DNA from: Conidiobolus incongruus B7586
Taxonomy: Eukaryota > Entomophthoromycota > Entomophthoromycetes > Entomophthorales > Conidiobolaceae
Direction of reading: 5' to 3'
Length of the DNA stretch: 11,399 nucleotides
Assembly: GCA_000697335.1 (NCBI GenBank)
Contig: JNEM01011179.1
Span: 1 to 11,399, forward strand
Part shown: positions 8,257-11,399 of the stretch, piece after piece
Numbering within the stretch: position 1 is the stretch's first letter
Layout: each line of letters opens with the position of its first letter
Program-made: the position numbers and the translations under genes
Notes under the pieces: generated by a model
Told to the model about the DNA's origin: nothing
Databases searched by the model: none
Seen by the model: the letters and a program-made list of their open reading frames with translations, nothing else

Positions 8257-8585
8257 ATTGAGATCTTAGGTAGTGCTGCGACTGGAGTACCCGTTGTCGG
8301 GTTAATTTTACCATATAAAAAAAAACCTCTGACTTGCATTCGCAATACTTATGCCTTGTTATTGGGATCTCCAAGCCTGCCATCGTAAGCGTCCTCATGA
8401 GCCGCACAAAGCGAGTCTCCAGAAGACCAACTTTTGCAATGGTTTCCATCCACTGATTGCGACGGAGGGTTCTCATTGTCTTGTGTTGATTGGATGGGTT
8501 GCCGAGTCAACAACCGTGACAGTCACTAATAACGATCAAAGGAGTTTGAGATCGTTTTATATTGTTAAATCAGTTTAACAATTAA
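8257..8585. other. GC-raised, palindrome-rich segment, unrecognised
   Basis: This stretch is again richer in G+C than its flanks. It is open for 73 codons on the minus strand (8476-8255) and 75 on the plus strand (8351-8578), but neither product shows a domain I recognise, and longer open frames are expected where A+T drops. It contains ACCCG/CGGGT (8289-8302) and, at its right end, three inverted repeats in a row (8516-8526, 8531-8556, 8561-8582). It may be a second RNA or regulatory region, or an old decayed mobile or coding sequence. The sequence alone does not decide. Confidence 0.4.
8516..8582. repeat. Cluster of three inverted repeats
   Basis: GTGAC-A-GTCAC (8516-8526) is a perfect odd palindrome. 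AACGATC (8531-8537) pairs with GATCGTT (8550-8556) and can continue with AAA/TTT across a 2-base bulge, leaving a GGAG loop. ATTGTTAAA (8561-8569) pairs perfectly with TTTAACAAT (8574-8582) around a TCAG loop. Three within 67 bases is more than expected. The first has the form of a protein-binding dyad and the others of hairpins. Confidence 0.6.
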
Positions 8586-8697
8586 AATCAATTTGATTGA
8601 AATAATTTTGGATGCATAACCATTTTAATTTTTAAAATTATTGTTGAGATTTGTAAATTTTATTTTAAAAGTGAATTACTTAAATTGGTTAAGTATT

Positions 8698-9094
8698 TTG
8701 AAAGTGTTGTTTTTTGCATTAACTGTTGTATCATTGATAGGTGCGAAGAATTCAGATATTCAAGAAGTATCTAATGAACTTGATGTTAATGGTTGTAAAC
8801 CTAGGCCAGGTTACGAGTGTAAGTTTTATAATATGTATTTATTAGGAATTGAATTAATTTTTACAATTATTGGATAATTATAAATCTAGCAAGATAATCA
8901 CTGAATGTATAACAATAATAACTACTACCTCAGCTACTACACCACCTTGTATAACCACTCTAAGACATTATGACAACCACCAGCTTCTCTCAGCTCCTTC
9001 TATCAAACCATTCCAAAATCCTCATCTCCAATTTCTCCCGCAAATCCATATATATTCTCACAACGGTTCAACCGGGAAAAGACCCTGGAAATAA
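8698..9094 (+). pseudogene. Probable small secreted-protein gene, two exons, start codon missing
   Basis: Codons from 8698 read xKVLFFALTVVSLIGA, a textbook signal peptide, then a Cys-containing mature start (VNGCKPRPGYE). But the first codon is TTG where ATG is expected, and no in-frame ATG lies upstream back to the stop at 8626. A consensus donor GTAAGT occurs at 8819-8824. The acceptor CCTCAG ending at 8933 keeps the frame and gives a 115-base intron. Exon 2 (8934-9094) begins with a Thr/Pro segment (TTPPC) and ends at TAA. The spliced product would be about 93 aa. After the Thr/Pro part the frame reads less naturally, whereas the neighbouring frame from 8974 to 9180 gives a Ser/Pro-rich peptide (PPASLSSFYQTIPKSSSP), so a shift within the old gene is possible. 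The KPRP motif next to Cys recalls the Cys-x-x-KPRP of the Ser/Thr-rich protein at 6371-7105. I read it as a decayed member of a secreted family; a non-AUG start or an unseen upstream exon are alternatives. Confidence 0.45.
8819..8933 (+). other. Predicted spliceosomal intron
   Basis: GTAAGT at the 5' end is the full consensus. The 3' end, CTACTACCTCAG, is pyrimidine-rich before the AG. The length is 115 bases and removal joins the two exons in frame (phase 1). The other nearby acceptors (TTAG at about 8846, TCTAG at 8889) would put an immediate stop into the reading frame. Confidence 0.4.
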
Positions 9095-9109
9095 GTAAGA
9101 TTTTCTTAA

Positions 9110-9211
9110 GTATCGAGAAGATCAGTATCAGTCGCCATGTCCAGCATATATTTGATTGGGGATTATATTCAAATAATGTTTGACTGTGGAGGATATTTGA
9201 TGATGAGTTAA
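9110..9211 (+). pseudogene. Short metallo-beta-lactamase-like fragment
   Basis: This is a 33-codon open stretch with an ATG at 9137. Residues MSSIYLIGDYIQIMFDCGG resemble the first two strands of the metallo-beta-lactamase fold as found in tRNase Z and in the CPSF73/IntS11 group, where a small residue pair plus hydrophobics is followed by [LM][LF]DCG. No downstream HxHxDH zinc motif follows within the next few hundred bases, so if real it is only a fragment or a single exon. The match rests on about twenty residues and may be chance. Confidence 0.22.
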
Positions 9212-11399
9212 AATTTATTTTATCACAATATAGGCCTAATATATTTGTTTTTACAAAAAATTTTCAAGTGTAAATTTTTGAATTATATTAATGTCCACAT
9301 AATTTAAATCTATCAATTTTAAAATCAAAATATTTAATAATACTCTAATTTTTAGTTAATGAGACTGTTTTGAAAAATATTTTTAATATATTATCTGAAA
9401 TTAGCACTCTATGATTAATAATCTGTTACTATATCTTTATCAAACTTCTAACACTTAAAAAGCAGCTCTTTTTATAAAATACTGAAATTTGATATTTTAT
9501 AAACCAATTAAATTTATTTGTAGAAATTTTCTTTCTTATAATTATACTTCTTAAATATCAAAAACAATCATAATTTATAATATTGTAATCTAGTGAATAT
9601 ATTAAATATGGTATTTTTCTCCAATTATCTTTCACTAGAAAATTTTTTACAGGTTTATCTATTTGCATTTTATAAATATTATACAAAAAAATATATTTAG
9701 AATATTAATGAAGAGTATTGTTATTTAGAAATATTTAAACTATATTATTAATTTATTTTTTTCGCAAAATAAATAAAAATCTTATATATTATTATATTTC
9801 AACAATTCATATTCATTTATACTTAAATGCTTATTAAAACTTATAAAAAAGGTTTTTTTTGATTAAATTTTTTGATTTTAAGTTATAATGAATGATTAGT
9901 TAAAGATTGTATAAAGATGATCTATAATATGTGCATTACAATAATATATTGTAAAAGCTTTAATCTTTAATGATATATTTAGGAGTGTTATTTAATTATA
10001 GTTATTTTAGCTCTTTTTAAGCTTTAATTAAGTTATTATTATAATCCAGTTCTTGTCTCTATTTTATTATATCATAATTATTATGGTGTTATGATTCTTA
10101 TATAGATACCATAATATTCTTTCAAAATCAAAACTATATTACCATGCTAATTATCCATTTATTCAATATTTAAGCTATTAATATCTGATTTAACCTAATA
10201 ATATTATCCTAAGAAAAGTATCTATAATATTAAAATATATAATATTAAACTTTATATTTTGTTCATTATAATAATTGCCAAATGAATTCTAAAATCAGGA
10301 TTTAAGAATATAATGTTGGAATATAGAAATCTATATAAAACCAGAAAACAATACCAATGATAGTATACTTTTTAAGAGTTTAATTCTCTATTTAATTTTA
10401 TATTTTTTATATCATTTATTATTATAATAGGAAAATTACTTAGGTTTATCTTATATTAAAATATAAATTTTATATATAAGCATTATTTATTGATATATAT
10501 AATATATCTAATCTATAACCTTGATGAATATTATTTAATATTTCCAGATTCTTATAAATACAATATTTATGATAATATCAATAATTATTAATATTTAATA
10601 TTAATTTGAATTAATTAATCTAAATTTAAATTTCAATCTATATGTTCAATTTAAATAATTTATATCCAATTTTTTTAATATTATTAATTAAAATAAATAA
10701 AATATTCAAATATATATATAATGTTATATTAATAATCAAAACTATAATAATAATTAATTTTTCAAAAATCTTAATAAAATTTAAACTATTAATAAAAAAA
10801 TAAATTATAAAATTAAATAAAATATTATTTTTATAAGATATTTAAAAATATTTAAATAATTTCAAAAAGTATATATTTAAATTATATAATATTTATAAAT
10901 ATAATGATAGTGAACATTAATATAATATAAAGGAAAACTTGATATAAAAGTAATATGGCATAAAATATGGCAAAGTAATATTAAAAATAATATGCAAATA
11001 TAAACAAAGTTTAATTAAGCTTCAAACTAAGATATGTCACTAATATATCAAGATTTATATTATATAATATTAATATACTATGATATTAATAAGTTATAGT
11101 CTTAATTTTAGAGATAATATAAAAATAAAAAATAATAAAAATTGAGAGGAAAAAAAGGAACTTAGTTTATTGAATAATTGAATCTTATTTATATAATTTA
11201 TTTAACTATAGAAGTATAAATTAATTATATAATTTATAATTAATAAAATTATATAAAAATATATATAAGTATTTAAAAAATTAATTTCCTAATAATTTTA
11301 AAAAAAAGATATTGATAATTATTATTATTTTTAAAGATAATTAAATTTAATAAAAAATTTTCAAAAATAATTTTCTAATAAAAAAACTATATATAAATA
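9212..11399. other. Extreme AT-rich spacer
   Basis: No coding, RNA or mobile feature is supported over the last 2.2 kb. Many 60-base lines hold only a few G or C. Small palindromes such as TTACAATA/TATTGTAA (9936-9954) fit what such composition gives by chance. Confidence 0.65.

Noticed and set aside
8255-8578. Overlapping 73- and 75-codon frames on opposite strands
   Set aside because: Both cannot easily be real, neither has a recognised domain, and open frames lengthen wherever G+C rises. Described as an unrecognised segment instead.
9063-9074. B-box-like GGTTCAACCGG
   Set aside because: The last positions of the consensus fail and no tRNA cloverleaf fits around it.
9936-9954. TTACAATA/TATTGTAA hairpin
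   Set aside because: It is almost pure A/T, so a chance palindrome is likely.

Overview
The window reads as nuclear DNA from a very AT-rich eukaryote. The best fit is an early-diverging fungus, possibly of the Zoopagomycota/Entomophthorales type. The reasons are: a secreted chitin/cellulose-type LPMO-like enzyme with a fungal look; a secreted Ser/Thr-rich wall or mucilage-type protein; a consensus GTAAGT splice donor; TATAAAA boxes; an AATAAA signal; and a huge base-composition gap between genes and spacers. One line inside the LPMO gene (1981-2040) is 28/60 G+C, while one spacer line (10801-10860) has a single G. Placement to order is inference. I saw no bacterial operon structure, rRNA, tRNA, CRISPR array, or intact transposon or virus-like element.

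Layout. 1-1246: AT-rich spacer with a nested 49-bp inverted repeat at 646-694. 1424-2176 (minus): an intact, intron-free LPMO-like gene with signal peptide, copper-brace histidines and a C-terminal Cys-containing extension. 2177-6286: about 4.1 kb with no firm gene. Several short, better-than-background open stretches on the minus strand could be exons or relics, the best at 5184-5339 behind a good acceptor site. 6371-7105 (plus): an intact gene for a secreted protein with a long Ser/Thr core encoded by a TCTANY hexamer array, between Tyr/Pro/Gly-rich ends. It has a TATA box and a polyA signal. 7106-7970: AT-rich spacer. 7971-8585: a GC-raised, hairpin-rich segment, not recognised. A TATA box sits just before it, and no TTTT run occurs from the start of the GC-rich part until 8253. 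It may be a structured RNA gene or an old decayed element. 8698-9094 (plus): a probable two-exon secreted-protein gene that lacks an ATG, followed by a short metallo-beta-lactamase-like fragment (9110-9211). 9212-11399: the most AT-rich part, with nothing seen in it.

How the parts relate. The three most gene-like loci (LPMO-like, Ser/Thr-rich, and the broken small protein) all start with a signal peptide, so this is a stretch of secreted-protein genes in a gene-poor region. Nothing in the sequence shows that they share a pathway. Extracellular polysaccharide attack plus surface or adhesive glycoprotein is a reasonable but unproven theme.
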